Shown here piece after piece: positions 40,178-49,698 of a DNA stretch of 64,000 nt. Where the stretch lies: assembly GCA_030681475.1 (NCBI GenBank), contig JAUXWT010000055.1, positions 68,914 through 132,913 on the forward strand, written 5' to 3'. The position numbers and the translations under genes are program-made. This DNA comes from Bacteroidales bacterium. GTDB lineage: Bacteria; Bacteroidota; Bacteroidia; Bacteroidales; FEN-979. Within the stretch, counting starts at the first letter, position 1. Each line of letters opens with the position of its first letter. The notes beneath the pieces are model-generated. The model did no database searches. It worked only from the letters and a program-made list of their open reading frames with translations, and was not told where the DNA came from.

Positions 40178-42125
40178 ATTTCTTCACCGGATATCCACGT
40201 TTCTTGGCCATATCTTCCAAACGTTTCTGGAAACCGGATTTTTTAACCGTTTTCTTCTTGTTGGCTTCGATCTGCAGGTGAAGTTTTTTCTCATCAATGG
40301 TAGCCTTGATGATGTAAATCTGTGCAAAGGTCAGCAGGTTTGCCAGCAGGTAATAGTAGCTTAACCCCGAGGAATAATCATTGAACCAGAAGAGGAACAT
40401 TACGGGCATGAGGTACATCATGGTCTTCATTCCCGGCATCTGCGTCTGCTGTGATCCCATCATCTGATCGTTGATCTTTGTATAGAGTACGCTGGAAATC
40501 GTCATCAGCAGGGCAAAAAGGCTGATGTGATCACCATAGTATGGTATGGTGAAACCACCGGGGAAGGTATAGATTGAATCATAGGACGACAAGTCATTTG
40601 CCCACAGAAAAGCTTGCTGGCGTAACTCAATGGAGGACGGAAAGAAGCGGAACATCGCGATAAGTATCGGCATCTGAAGCAACAAGGGAATACATCCGGC
40701 CATTGGGTTCACCCCGGCCTTTTTGTACAATTCCATGGTCGCTGACTGCTTCTTCATGGCATCTTCCTTCTTTGGATACTTCTTGGATAATTCATCTATT
40801 TCCGGTTTGAGCACCTTCATCTTGGCGGAAGACTTGTAGGTTTTGAATGCGATCGGAAAAAGAAGGATCTTTAATAGTATGGTGAGTATTAAAATGATGA
40901 TGCCATAATTCCAGCCAAAGTTCCCAAAAAAGGTAAATACAGGGATTACCGCGTAAATGTTGATCCAGGCCATCAGGAAAAAGCCCCATCCCAGTGGAAT
41001 CTGCTTTTCAAGATCATGCTGGTATTTTTTTAACCCGTAGTATTTGTTGGGACCAAAGTACATCGACATCGAAATTGTTTTATTTTCCGATGGAACGAAC
41101 GGGATGCCAACTTCAGCCGTCATCGTTTTAAGATAGTGGTTGCCTCCGGACAGTGTGGCTACCCTTAACTTGGGATCGCTGAAATAATCATCGGCAATGA
41201 GCGTGCTGGTAAAAAATTGCTGCTTGTAAGAGAGCCATTTGAGACGTTCATTTTTTAGTATCTTTTCTTCATCACTTGTTTCAGAAAGGTTGTCAACTTT
41301 ATCTTCCGCATATTTATAATACAAACCTGTGTTCATCCGTTCCATATTCAGGCTGTTCTCCTGGCGGCTGAGGTTTTCATTCCAGTTCAACACAAGATAT
41401 TTGGTGGCAGGATCGATGAAATTGGTCATATTAACAAACTTCACACTATACCTCAACATATACTCATTGCCCTTCACGGTGTATATATATTCAATGTATT
41501 TATCCCGATCTATTGTAGTATCTGAAACTGCAATGAACAAACGCATACCTATATTTACAGAATCATTACCGGTTACTTTGACTACAGACTGGCCGGCATT
41601 CTTAACATCTGGCCAAAACGGTTGAAAGTAGAGTTTGTTCGTATTGATGATGCGATTATTGGAGAAAAAAGAAAGTCCAAAATGCAATGAATCCATGGTT
41701 TTTAATAAGAGCGGCCGTTGGTCCCAGGTGAGATAATCCTTAAGTTCAACTTGTGAGATTTTACCGCCCATTGATGATATTTTTAACGTAAAAACATCAT
41801 TTTCAATAGAATAAGAAGTGTCATTCCCTACGGCGGCCATGGCAAATACACCCAATTCATCTTTCCTGGTCAATCGTAGTACAGTGAGGGAATCCAGTTT
41901 TTTTCCGGTCGCAAGCACCTTGGCTTTTTCTTCGGCAACCGCCAGGGCGCGTTCACGGGCCAGCGATTTAATCTCATTTTCACGTTTCGCCTGACTTGCA
42001 AGGTAGGCCGAGTCTGATTTTCGTTTCTGCTGCATCAACTGCTCCTGCGACGGGCTCATCAGGTAACTGTAACCGATGAAAATTCCAAAAATCAGAAGAA
42101 GGCCAATAATGGTATTTTTATTCAT
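40176..42125 (-). CDS. yidC: Membrane protein insertase YidC
   Basis: 649 residues. It begins MNKNTIIGLLLIFGIFIGYSY (N-terminal membrane anchor), followed by a large periplasmic domain (about residues 90-360) and the conserved YidC/Oxa1 core with five membrane segments (NFGWNYGIIILILTILLKIL, GVNPMAGCIPLLLQMPILIAM). The C-terminus is strongly basic (KKKTVKKSGFQKR). It inserts proteins into the inner membrane with SecYEG. It has its own promoter-like -7 box after pyrG. Confidence 0.95.
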   Translation of the reverse strand: MNKNTIIGLLLIFGIFIGYSYLMSPSQEQLMQQKRKSDSAYLASQAKRENEIKSLARERALAVAEEKAKVLATGKKLDSLTVLRLTRKDELGVFAMAAVGNDTSYSIENDVFTLKISSMGGKISQVELKDYLTWDQRPLLLKTMDSLHFGLSFFSNNRIINTNKLYFQPFWPDVKNAGQSVVKVTGNDSVNIGMRLFIAVSDTTIDRDKYIEYIYTVKGNEYMLRYSVKFVNMTNFIDPATKYLVLNWNENLSRQENSLNMERMNTGLYYKYAEDKVDNLSETSDEEKILKNERLKWLSYKQQFFTSTLIADDYFSDPKLRVATLSGGNHYLKTMTAEVGIPFVPSENKTISMSMYFGPNKYYGLKKYQHDLEKQIPLGWGFFLMAWINIYAVIPVFTFFGNFGWNYGIIILILTILLKILLFPIAFKTYKSSAKMKVLKPEIDELSKKYPKKEDAMKKQSATMELYKKAGVNPMAGCIPLLLQMPILIAMFRFFPSSIELRQQAFLWANDLSSYDSIYTFPGGFTIPYYGDHISLFALLMTISSVLYTKINDQMMGSQQTQMPGMKTMMYLMPVMFLFWFNDYSSGLSYYYLLANLLTFAQIYIIKATIDEKKLHLQIEANKKKTVKKSGFQKRLEDMAKKRGYPVKK

Positions 42126-42148
42126 AACGGGGATTGGAAAAATGGCTG

Positions 42149-42156
42149 CAAAGGTA
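42149..42156 (-). promoter_or_regulatory. Putative -7 box for yidC
   Basis: Minus-strand TACCTTTG lies 23 bp before the yidC start, between the pyrG stop and the yidC ATG, so yidC can be transcribed independently of pyrG. Confidence 0.5.
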
Positions 42157-42168
42157 CAAAAATTGTTC

Positions 42169-43779
42169 TTATCTGTCAGCGTAGTCCTTAGCTGCTTTCA
42201 CGAAACTTACGAAAAGCGGGTGCGGACGCGCCACTGTACTCCTGTATTCCGGATGGAACTGAACTCCGATAAACCAAGGATGATTTTGCAGTTCAACGAT
42301 CTCAACCAGGTTGTCTTTTTGATTGATACCGACCGCATTCATACCCGCGGTGGTGTATGCTTTCATATAGGCATTGTTAAATTCAAACCTGTGACGATGA
42401 CGTTCTTTGATGTTTTCCTGCATATATACCTGAAAAACCTTTGAGCCCGGAGTCAATTTACACGGATAGGATCCAAGGCGCATGGTGCCTCCCAATCCTG
42501 ATATCTTTTTTTGCATCTCCATCATATCGATCACCGGGTGCGGTGTCTGTTTATCAAATTCAGTTGAATGGGCGCCCTGATACCCCAGTACATTCCGGCC
42601 AAATTCAATAACGGCACATTGCATGCCAAGGCAGATTCCGAAAAAAGGAATCATGTTTTCCCTGGCAAACTTTATGGCAGCTATTTTGCCTTCAATGCCG
42701 CGTTCTCCGAACCCCGGTGCAACCAATATTCCATCCAGTTTGCCTAATTTTTCCGACACGTTTGAATCATTAAGAAATTCTGAATGAACAGTTTGCACCT
42801 TCACCCGCACACCGTTGGAAGTACTCGCATGTATAAACGACTCGTTGATTGATTTATAGGCATCCTTCAATTCAACATATTTTCCGACCAGGCCGATATT
42901 GACCTCCCCGGAAGGATGTTTCAAGGCATATAAAAACTGTTCCCAATCGGTAAGATCCGGTTCGCGATCAAAAGGCATGTTCGTTTTCTTAAGTATCTCA
43001 AGATCAAGGTTTTCCTCCCGCATAAGCACGGGAACTTCGTAAATTGACTCGGCATCAATGGATTCAATGACCGATGAGGGACTAACGTTACAGAACAATG
43101 CAATTTTATTCCGGATTCCTTCAGACAGGTGTTTTTCTGTACGGCAAACGATGATATCGGGCTGAACTCCCGACTCCAGCAGCGTTTTTACAGAATGTTG
43201 CGTAGGTTTTGTCTTCAATTCACCGGCAGCAGCAAGATATGGAACAAGTGTAAGGTGAACGACCACACAATTGCTTCCAAGTTCCCACCGCATCTGGCGA
43301 ACTGCTTCGATAAATGGCAGGGACTCAATATCGCCCACGGTACCGCCAATCTCAGTGATGATAAAGTCATAGTCGCCCCGGTTTGCAAGCAGTTTGATAC
43401 GGTATTTTATCTCATCCGTGATATGTGGGATCACTTGCACGGTTTCACCAAGATACTCTCCCTGACGTTCTTTGGTGATCACCGACTGGTAGATCACGCC
43501 GGTGGTAACATTGTTCGCCTGGGAAGTGGGGACATTAGAGAATCGCTCGTAATGTCCCAGGTCGAGGTCAGTTTCGGCGCCATCATCGGTAACAAAACAC
43601 TCCCCATGTTCGTACGGGTTAAGGGTTCCGGGATCAATATTGATGTAAGGGTCAAGTTTTTGAATGGTGACCGAAAAACCACGTGCCACAAGAAGCTTGG
43701 CTATTGAAGAGGAAATAATTCCTTTTCCCAATGAGGAGGTAACTCCGCCTGTGACGAATATGTATTTTGTATTTGACAT
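42169..43779 (-). CDS. pyrG: CTP synthase
   Basis: 536 residues. The N-terminal synthetase domain starts [16 protein letters not shown] with the ATP-binding P-loop, and [19 protein letters not shown] is its conserved block. The C-terminal class I glutamine amidotransferase domain has the nucleophile in [13 protein letters not shown] and the HPEYRS His-Glu pair. It makes CTP from UTP with glutamine. The length is normal. Confidence 0.97.
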   Translation of the reverse strand: MSNTKYIFVTGGVTSSLGKGIISSSIAKLLVARGFSVTIQKLDPYINIDPGTLNPYEHGECFVTDDGAETDLDLGHYERFSNVPTSQANNVTTGVIYQSVITKERQGEYLGETVQVIPHITDEIKYRIKLLANRGDYDFIITEIGGTVGDIESLPFIEAVRQMRWELGSNCVVVHLTLVPYLAAAGELKTKPTQHSVKTLLESGVQPDIIVCRTEKHLSEGIRNKIALFCNVSPSSVIESIDAESIYEVPVLMREENLDLEILKKTNMPFDREPDLTDWEQFLYALKHPSGEVNIGLVGKYVELKDAYKSINESFIHASTSNGVRVKVQTVHSEFLNDSNVSEKLGKLDGILVAPGFGERGIEGKIAAIKFARENMIPFFGICLGMQCAVIEFGRNVLGYQGAHSTEFDKQTPHPVIDMMEMQKKISGLGGTMRLGSYPCKLTPGSKVFQVYMQENIKERHRHRFEFNNAYMKAYTTAGMNAVGINQKDNLVEIVELQNHPWFIGVQFHPEYRSTVARPHPLFVSFVKAAKDYADR

Positions 43780-43808
43780 TAAATATTTTTTGATGTTCAG
43801 AACCCGGA

Positions 43809-43839
43809 CAAAAATACACTAATTATTTATGATTTTCAA
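43809..43839 (-). promoter_or_regulatory. Promoter for pyrG
   Basis: Minus-strand TATTTTTG (43816-43809) with TTG (43839-43837) exactly 20 bp upstream, the same spacing as the promoter at 8237-8267. Confidence 0.65.
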
Positions 43840-43849
43840 TCCTTCACCC

Positions 43850-44653
43850 TCATTCCCGGTCAATCCTGCGTTTAAAAGCGAGAATTTCCGAGGCGATCTC
43901 CTCAATCGGTTTATTGGTCACCTGGATTACAGGCCATTCAAACTTATTGAATATCCGCTGGGCGTAATTCAGTTCCTTTCGGACAAAATCAACTGAAGCA
44001 TAATCTTCTGTGGCGCCTCCGAGGTACTCCTGCCTGGCGATCCGCAACTGTGAAAGGTCATGCGGTTCGGTGGAGAGGCCAAAAACGGTGCCATACGGTA
44101 TTTTTGCAAGCGATTCAGGCAATTCAGCGTCAATGACCACCGGGTAATTGGCCACAAACCATCCTTTGTAAGCAAGAAATATACTTAAAGGAGTTTTAAA
44201 AGTACGCGACACGCCTACCAATATGATCTCGGCCTTGTCGTACTCATCACTCCGCAGGCCATCGTCATGATTAAATGCAAATTGCATGGAATCGATCCGT
44301 TTAAAATACTCCTTGTTGAGTGTAAAAAACAATCCCGGTTCCTCCTGTGGAGATTCATTCAGGAAATGAGTCAACCGGAGAATAAGCGGGCCAATCAGGT
44401 CGATCGCCTCCACATTGTGAATCCTGCATATTCGCTGGATACTTTCACGTAGCATTTCTGATACAAGTGTATGAATAATAAAGCCGTTTTGCTTAGAAAC
44501 TTCGGCTACAATTTCCTCAATCTGCTGCTCAGTCCTCACCTCAGCTTTGAGGATAATTTCGACTTCGTGAGTTTTAAACTGTGTTAACACTGCCTGTAAA
44601 GCCTGTGCGGCAGTACGCCCTGTTCCATCGGAAACAGCATAGATTTTATTCAT
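43850..44653 (-). CDS. ppsR: Pyruvate, phosphate dikinase regulatory protein (kinase/pyrophosphorylase)
   Basis: 267 residues. It begins IYAVSDGTGRTAAQALQAVL, and the P-loop-like GVSRTFKTPLSIFLAYKGW and VFGLSTEPHDLSQLR with RQEYLG are the signature of the PPDK/PEP synthase regulatory family (former DUF299). It switches PPDK or PEP synthase on and off by ADP-dependent phosphorylation and Pi-dependent dephosphorylation. It is transcribed in the same direction as pyrG, 70 bp upstream, and divergent from GAPDH. Confidence 0.9.
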   Translation of the reverse strand: MNKIYAVSDGTGRTAAQALQAVLTQFKTHEVEIILKAEVRTEQQIEEIVAEVSKQNGFIIHTLVSEMLRESIQRICRIHNVEAIDLIGPLILRLTHFLNESPQEEPGLFFTLNKEYFKRIDSMQFAFNHDDGLRSDEYDKAEIILVGVSRTFKTPLSIFLAYKGWFVANYPVVIDAELPESLAKIPYGTVFGLSTEPHDLSQLRIARQEYLGGATEDYASVDFVRKELNYAQRIFNKFEWPVIQVTNKPIEEIASEILAFKRRIDRE

Positions 44654-44741
44654 GGTATGGTATGTATGTTGAGGGTAAAACTATTGTTTTTAATGTTGCC
44701 ACGCAAATTAATCTTCATTTTTTTACTAAGGGTAAAATCAG

Positions 44742-44749
44742 TAATTTTG
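44742..44749 (+). promoter_or_regulatory. Putative -7 box for GAPDH
   Basis: TAATTTTG lies 45 bp before the GAPDH ATG and matches TAnnTTTG. The -33 element is not clear. Confidence 0.5.
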
Positions 44750-44761
44750 CCATCCATTTGA

Positions 44762-45799
<1,038 letters not shown>

Positions 45800-45800
45800 G

Positions 45801-46187
45801 TCACAGTAATCCGGCGTTTTTCAGGATCTCATTTAATTTTGGCTGGGTTTTGGCAAAGTCCACCAGTACGGCAACAATGCGCTGATCATCCTTTTTGAGC
45901 GGCGCAAGAGATAATTTCCGGTCCCAGAAAGCAAAGCCGAATATACTTACCATCATGGTTGTAAAAATCCCAATTATGGCCCAAAGGAAATTGAAAAACT
46001 GATCAAACCGTTTGTCCATGGCTTCAAACCGGGAAATCATTTCCGTTTTTACTGATTCAACCTTCTGTTCAGTACGGATTATCCTGTCCCGGTCATCCAG
46101 GGTGAAGGGAATCACCGTTGTTTGGGCTTTACCAACCAGGGATAAAATCAGAAGAATAAATACTGTAATTTTCTGAATCGTTTTCAT
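45801..46187 (-). CDS. Small exported membrane protein, function unknown
   Basis: 128 residues. N-terminal signal KITVFILLILSLVGKAQ, then a coiled-coil-like stretch (EQKVESVKTEMISRFEAMDKRFDQFF, in parts), one membrane segment (WAIIGIFTTMMVSIFGFAFW) and a cytoplasmic tail. No family is assigned. A TACCTTTG -7 box (46237-46230, minus) and a GGATTAAG/CTTAATCC hairpin lie upstream in its leader. Confidence 0.65.
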   Translation of the reverse strand: MKTIQKITVFILLILSLVGKAQTTVIPFTLDDRDRIIRTEQKVESVKTEMISRFEAMDKRFDQFFNFLWAIIGIFTTMMVSIFGFAFWDRKLSLAPLKKDDQRIVAVLVDFAKTQPKLNEILKNAGLL

Positions 46188-46195
46188 TTTGTATT

Positions 46196-46237
46196 GGATT
46201 AAGTTATATGCTTAATCCACTTTATAGTGCAAAGGTA
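46196..46237 (-). promoter_or_regulatory. -7 box and leader hairpin of the gene at 45801
   Basis: On the minus strand TACCTTTG (46237-46230) is followed by an 8-bp perfect inverted repeat, GGATTAAG / CTTAATCC with a 7-nt loop (46218-46196), before the ATG at 46187. The hairpin may act in the 5' leader or as an operator. Confidence 0.5.
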
Positions 46238-46337
46238 ATACACAAAATCGGAAAAGTTTTCAATAAATGGAATAAATGGAAATTTTCAGCACATGATTTA
46301 CGGGAAAACCAGAATTCACAAATCCGAAATTAAACCG

Positions 46338-46345
46338 TATCTTTG
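46338..46345 (+). promoter_or_regulatory. Putative -7 box for the DEAD-box helicase gene
   Basis: TATCTTTG, a match to TAnnTTTG, lies 94 bp before the ATG at 46440, leaving a leader of about 85 nt, longer than elsewhere in this window. Long leaders are common on RNA-helicase genes that are cold-regulated, but nothing here proves it. Confidence 0.5.
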
Positions 46346-46439
46346 CCGCACAAAAATAACTCCATACAACCCTTCTGTCAGGTTTCGCAAGAGATGAACC
46401 CACACCTGAAATTCCAAAAGCATACCATAAAAGATATAG

Positions 46440-48347
46440 ATGATTACATTTGAAGAATTGGGTATCAGCAAAGAGATTGTGCTGGCTCTCGTTGACCTTG
46501 GTTTTGAAGTCCCAATGCCTGTACAGGATAAGGTTATCCCGCTCCTGCTCGGTGAAAAGACCGATATCGTGGCGCTAGCTCAAACGGGAACCGGAAAAAC
46601 AGCAGCTTATGGACTCCCGCTGATCCAGCAAATCGACACGGGCATTAAACTCCCACAGGTGTTGATCCTTTGTCCGACCCGCGAACTCTGTGTGCAGATT
46701 GCCGGTGATCTCAGGGACTTTGCGAAATACATTGACGATCTGCATGTTCTCCCGGTTTATGGAGGCAGCAGCTATGACGTCCAGATCAAGGCCCTGAAAA
46801 AAGGGGTTCAGATCGTGGTGGCGACGCCCGGACGATTGATTGACCTGATGAACCGGAAAGCAATAAAATTTAGTAATGTCAAAACGGTCGTGCTGGATGA
46901 AGCAGACGAGATGCTCAACATGGGATTTCTAGACAGCATCAACGACATCCTGGCAGGGGTGCCTGAAAACAGGAACACACTCCTTTTTTCCGCGACCATG
47001 CCGAGGGAAGTTGCCGTGATCGCTAAAAAATACATGAACAAACCGCTTGAGATCACCATCGGTGACAGGAATTCGGGAGCCGAGAACATCAAGCATCTCT
47101 ATTATACCGTTCACGCAAAGGATAAATATACGGCGTTGAAACGCATCGTCGATTTTTATCCATCCATCTATGGCATCGTTTTCTGCCGCACACGTATTGA
47201 CACCCAGCTAATTGCTGACAAGTTGATTGGCGATGGCTATAGTGCCGAAGCTCTCCATGGCGACTTATCCCAGGCTCAGCGTGACAGCGTGATGCAGAAA
47301 TTCCGGATCCGGCATGTTCAGTTGCTGGTGGCCACCGATGTTGCCGCACGAGGTCTCGACGTTAACAACCTTTCCCATATTATCAATTACGCCCTTCCGG
47401 ATGATCTCTCGGCATATACCCACCGCAGCGGGCGAACCGGGCGTGCGGGAAAAGCAGGAACATCGATCGCCATCATCAATCTCAAGGAGAAGCACCTGAT
47501 CAGGCAGATCGAAAAATTGATCAACAAGACATTCATTGCCGCAAAGGTTCCCGGGGGACGTGAGATTTGTGAAAAACAACTGTTTAATCTCATCAACAAA
47601 ATGGAAAATGTTGAGATCGAGCATTCCGAAATCGATCCGTTCCTTCCGGCCATTTATCGCAAACTTGAATGGCTTGAAAAGGAGGATGTCATTAAACGCT
47701 TCGTGGCGCTTGAATTCAACCGTTTTCTTGAATACTACCGCAATGCGAAGGATGTTAACGTATATGAAGAAAAAGGGCGTGAATCGTCCCGTGACAGGGG
47801 CGGCAAAGAGTCGTTCCGCGACCGAGGCGGCCGGGGTGAATCCCGCAATGAGGTTACGGCATTTACACGCCTGGTAATCAATGCGGGTAAAGCCGACGGA
47901 CTTTACCCCAACAACCTTATCGAACTCATTAATGCCAACAGCCCGGGCAAGAGGATCCGTATTGGTGATATAACCCTGGGAAAAAATGACGGGATGTTCG
48001 AAGTTGATAGCGAATATGCTAAGTTTCTCACAGAATCGCTGAGTGAAGCCGAATTCAAGGGCGCTCAACTCTCAGTTGGTATTGCTAAGGGTGAGGCTAA
48101 GGTCAATGTGGATGAACGCCGCTTGTTCAAGGAGAAAGGGAAATTCAAGGGAGGTTCTGACTTCAGGAAAGGCAAGGATGACAAGTCATTTAAAAAGGAA
48201 AGAGCCGGAGCCAACTTTAAAAAGAAAAAAGATTTTCCCAAAGATCAGGATCTGGAGATCAAATCCTGGATAAAATCCAAAGGCGAGAACCCCTTTTCAG
48301 GCAGTGAAGAATGGAAAGGAACGAAGAAAAAGAGCAAGAAGAAATAA
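46440..48347 (+). CDS. DEAD-box ATP-dependent RNA helicase with DbpA-type RNA-binding domain
   Basis: 635 residues. Motifs: Q motif (GFEVPMPVQDKVIP), I AQTGTGKT, Ia PTRELCVQIA, II DEADEM, III SATMP, V VATDVAARGLDV, VI HRSGRTGRAG. A linker rich in Arg-Gly (SRDRGGKESFRDRGGRGES) leads to a DbpA/CsdA-type RNA-recognition domain (FTRLVINAGKADGLYPNNLI) and a Lys-rich tail. It probably assists ribosome assembly or mRNA turnover. The name csdA/deaD would fit but is not certain. Confidence 0.93.
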   Translation: MITFEELGISKEIVLALVDLGFEVPMPVQDKVIPLLLGEKTDIVALAQTGTGKTAAYGLPLIQQIDTGIKLPQVLILCPTRELCVQIAGDLRDFAKYIDDLHVLPVYGGSSYDVQIKALKKGVQIVVATPGRLIDLMNRKAIKFSNVKTVVLDEADEMLNMGFLDSINDILAGVPENRNTLLFSATMPREVAVIAKKYMNKPLEITIGDRNSGAENIKHLYYTVHAKDKYTALKRIVDFYPSIYGIVFCRTRIDTQLIADKLIGDGYSAEALHGDLSQAQRDSVMQKFRIRHVQLLVATDVAARGLDVNNLSHIINYALPDDLSAYTHRSGRTGRAGKAGTSIAIINLKEKHLIRQIEKLINKTFIAAKVPGGREICEKQLFNLINKMENVEIEHSEIDPFLPAIYRKLEWLEKEDVIKRFVALEFNRFLEYYRNAKDVNVYEEKGRESSRDRGGKESFRDRGGRGESRNEVTAFTRLVINAGKADGLYPNNLIELINANSPGKRIRIGDITLGKNDGMFEVDSEYAKFLTESLSEAEFKGAQLSVGIAKGEAKVNVDERRLFKEKGKFKGGSDFRKGKDDKSFKKERAGANFKKKKDFPKDQDLEIKSWIKSKGENPFSGSEEWKGTKKKSKKK

Positions 48348-48369
48348 CCATAATTTAACACTCATTATC

Positions 48370-48768
48370 ATGAAAAAGAGTAATTTTTATTCCTTAATTG
48401 CCACACTGGCGCTTATAATCGCGATATTCATCAGTGGTTGCAAAAAGAAAGCAGATGATCCGGTTCCTTCGTTTACCTTTAGTGCAGACACTGTAATGCT
48501 TGTCGGAGGTGTTCCGGGCGTGCAGTTTTATGCAAAATGCACCAACAATGGTGTCTCCATGGGAAATGTTACCCTTACCACTCCGCAGGATAGTCTTTAC
48601 ATTTACAACCATAACGGGGCATCATTCGCACAAAATGCATTAATTCCATTGCAGGGTACCAATCAAGCTTATCCCAGGAGGATCGGCACATGGAAAATTA
48701 ACCTGACCGGAAACAGCACCGGAGGTACTGCATTTGCCATGGATGCAACAATCGCGGTGAGCAAATAG
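48370..48768 (+). CDS. Small lipoprotein, function unknown
   Basis: The start at 48370 (MKKSNFYSLIATLALIIAIF) gives a lipoprotein signal with ISGCKKK; the longer frame starts inside the helicase gene and is rejected. The protein is 132 residues, with a single beta-rich domain after the Cys. It sits between the helicase and another lipoprotein, upstream of a TonB receptor (49699), and may be a surface partner of that receptor. Confidence 0.7.
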   Translation: MKKSNFYSLIATLALIIAIFISGCKKKADDPVPSFTFSADTVMLVGGVPGVQFYAKCTNNGVSMGNVTLTTPQDSLYIYNHNGASFAQNALIPLQGTNQAYPRRIGTWKINLTGNSTGGTAFAMDATIAVSK

Positions 48769-48851
48769 TGAGGATGTACTAAACCCTATTGATCCAGCGT
48801 TGAATATCTTTAGGTAACAATCTCGTTAATCAAAACCAAAAACTTTAAGCC

Positions 48852-49685
48852 ATGAAAACCACAAGGATCATCGCCAGTTTATTTCTGATTGCAGGAATGA
48901 TTATGCTTAGTGCAGGCTGCAAGAAGGAAAGCACAAATATTACGAACACGGACACCTCTGCAGCTAAGGACAACTTTTTAGCCGAATCAGCATTCGACAA
49001 CGCTACGCAATGGTCAGATAAAGCAATGGCCGGTCACAGCCTCAAATCAACGCTGACCGATACTGTGTACATGGGCACCTGCGTATTGGCAACGCTCGAC
49101 CTCACTGTGATGCCATATGTCCTCATCATCGATTTCGGACAAACCAACTGCAAATGCGACGACGATCAGTACCGCCGGGGGAAGATCATTGTCCATTTCA
49201 ACGGAAGTTATTGGGTAGCCGGAACGGTAATCACCTATAATTTTGAGAATTACTTCATCAACGACAACCAGATCACCGGTACAAGGACAGTTACCAACAA
49301 AGGACGCAATGCAGACAATCATCTCTGGTGGGAAACAGTGGTCAGCGGTTCTGTGATCAAGGCCAACAACGGTGGCGCCTTTACCTGGAACTCCACGCGT
49401 CAGCACGAGTGGACAGAAGGAGAAGCTACGCTGTTTCAATGGTGGGATGACGTATATTTGATAACCGGTTCAGCCAGCGGCACAGGTACTAACGGCAAGG
49501 CATACAGCATCACCATTACCAATCCGCTGAAGAAAAAACTGAACTGCAAATGGTTGCAAAGCGGCACAATGGACATCCTGGTACAGGATCAGCCGCTCAT
49601 CACCCTTGATTATGGTAACGGAACCTGCGATAATATCGCTACCGTGACGGTAGGTGGCCAGTCATTTACCATCAATCTGGACTGA
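48852..49685 (+). CDS. Lipoprotein, probable partner of the TonB receptor at 49699
   Basis: 277 residues. Signal MKTTRIIASLFLIAGMIM with LSAGCKKES. Soluble part beta-rich, with many Gly/Thr/Asn and NGTCDNIATVTVGGQ near the end. No recognised domain. It ends 13 bp before the receptor start, so the two are probably one transcription unit and the lipoprotein may bind the same ligand. Confidence 0.75.
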   Translation: MKTTRIIASLFLIAGMIMLSAGCKKESTNITNTDTSAAKDNFLAESAFDNATQWSDKAMAGHSLKSTLTDTVYMGTCVLATLDLTVMPYVLIIDFGQTNCKCDDDQYRRGKIIVHFNGSYWVAGTVITYNFENYFINDNQITGTRTVTNKGRNADNHLWWETVVSGSVIKANNGGAFTWNSTRQHEWTEGEATLFQWWDDVYLITGSASGTGTNGKAYSITITNPLKKKLNCKWLQSGTMDILVQDQPLITLDYGNGTCDNIATVTVGGQSFTINLD

Positions 49686-49698
49686 ACCAATTGACAGA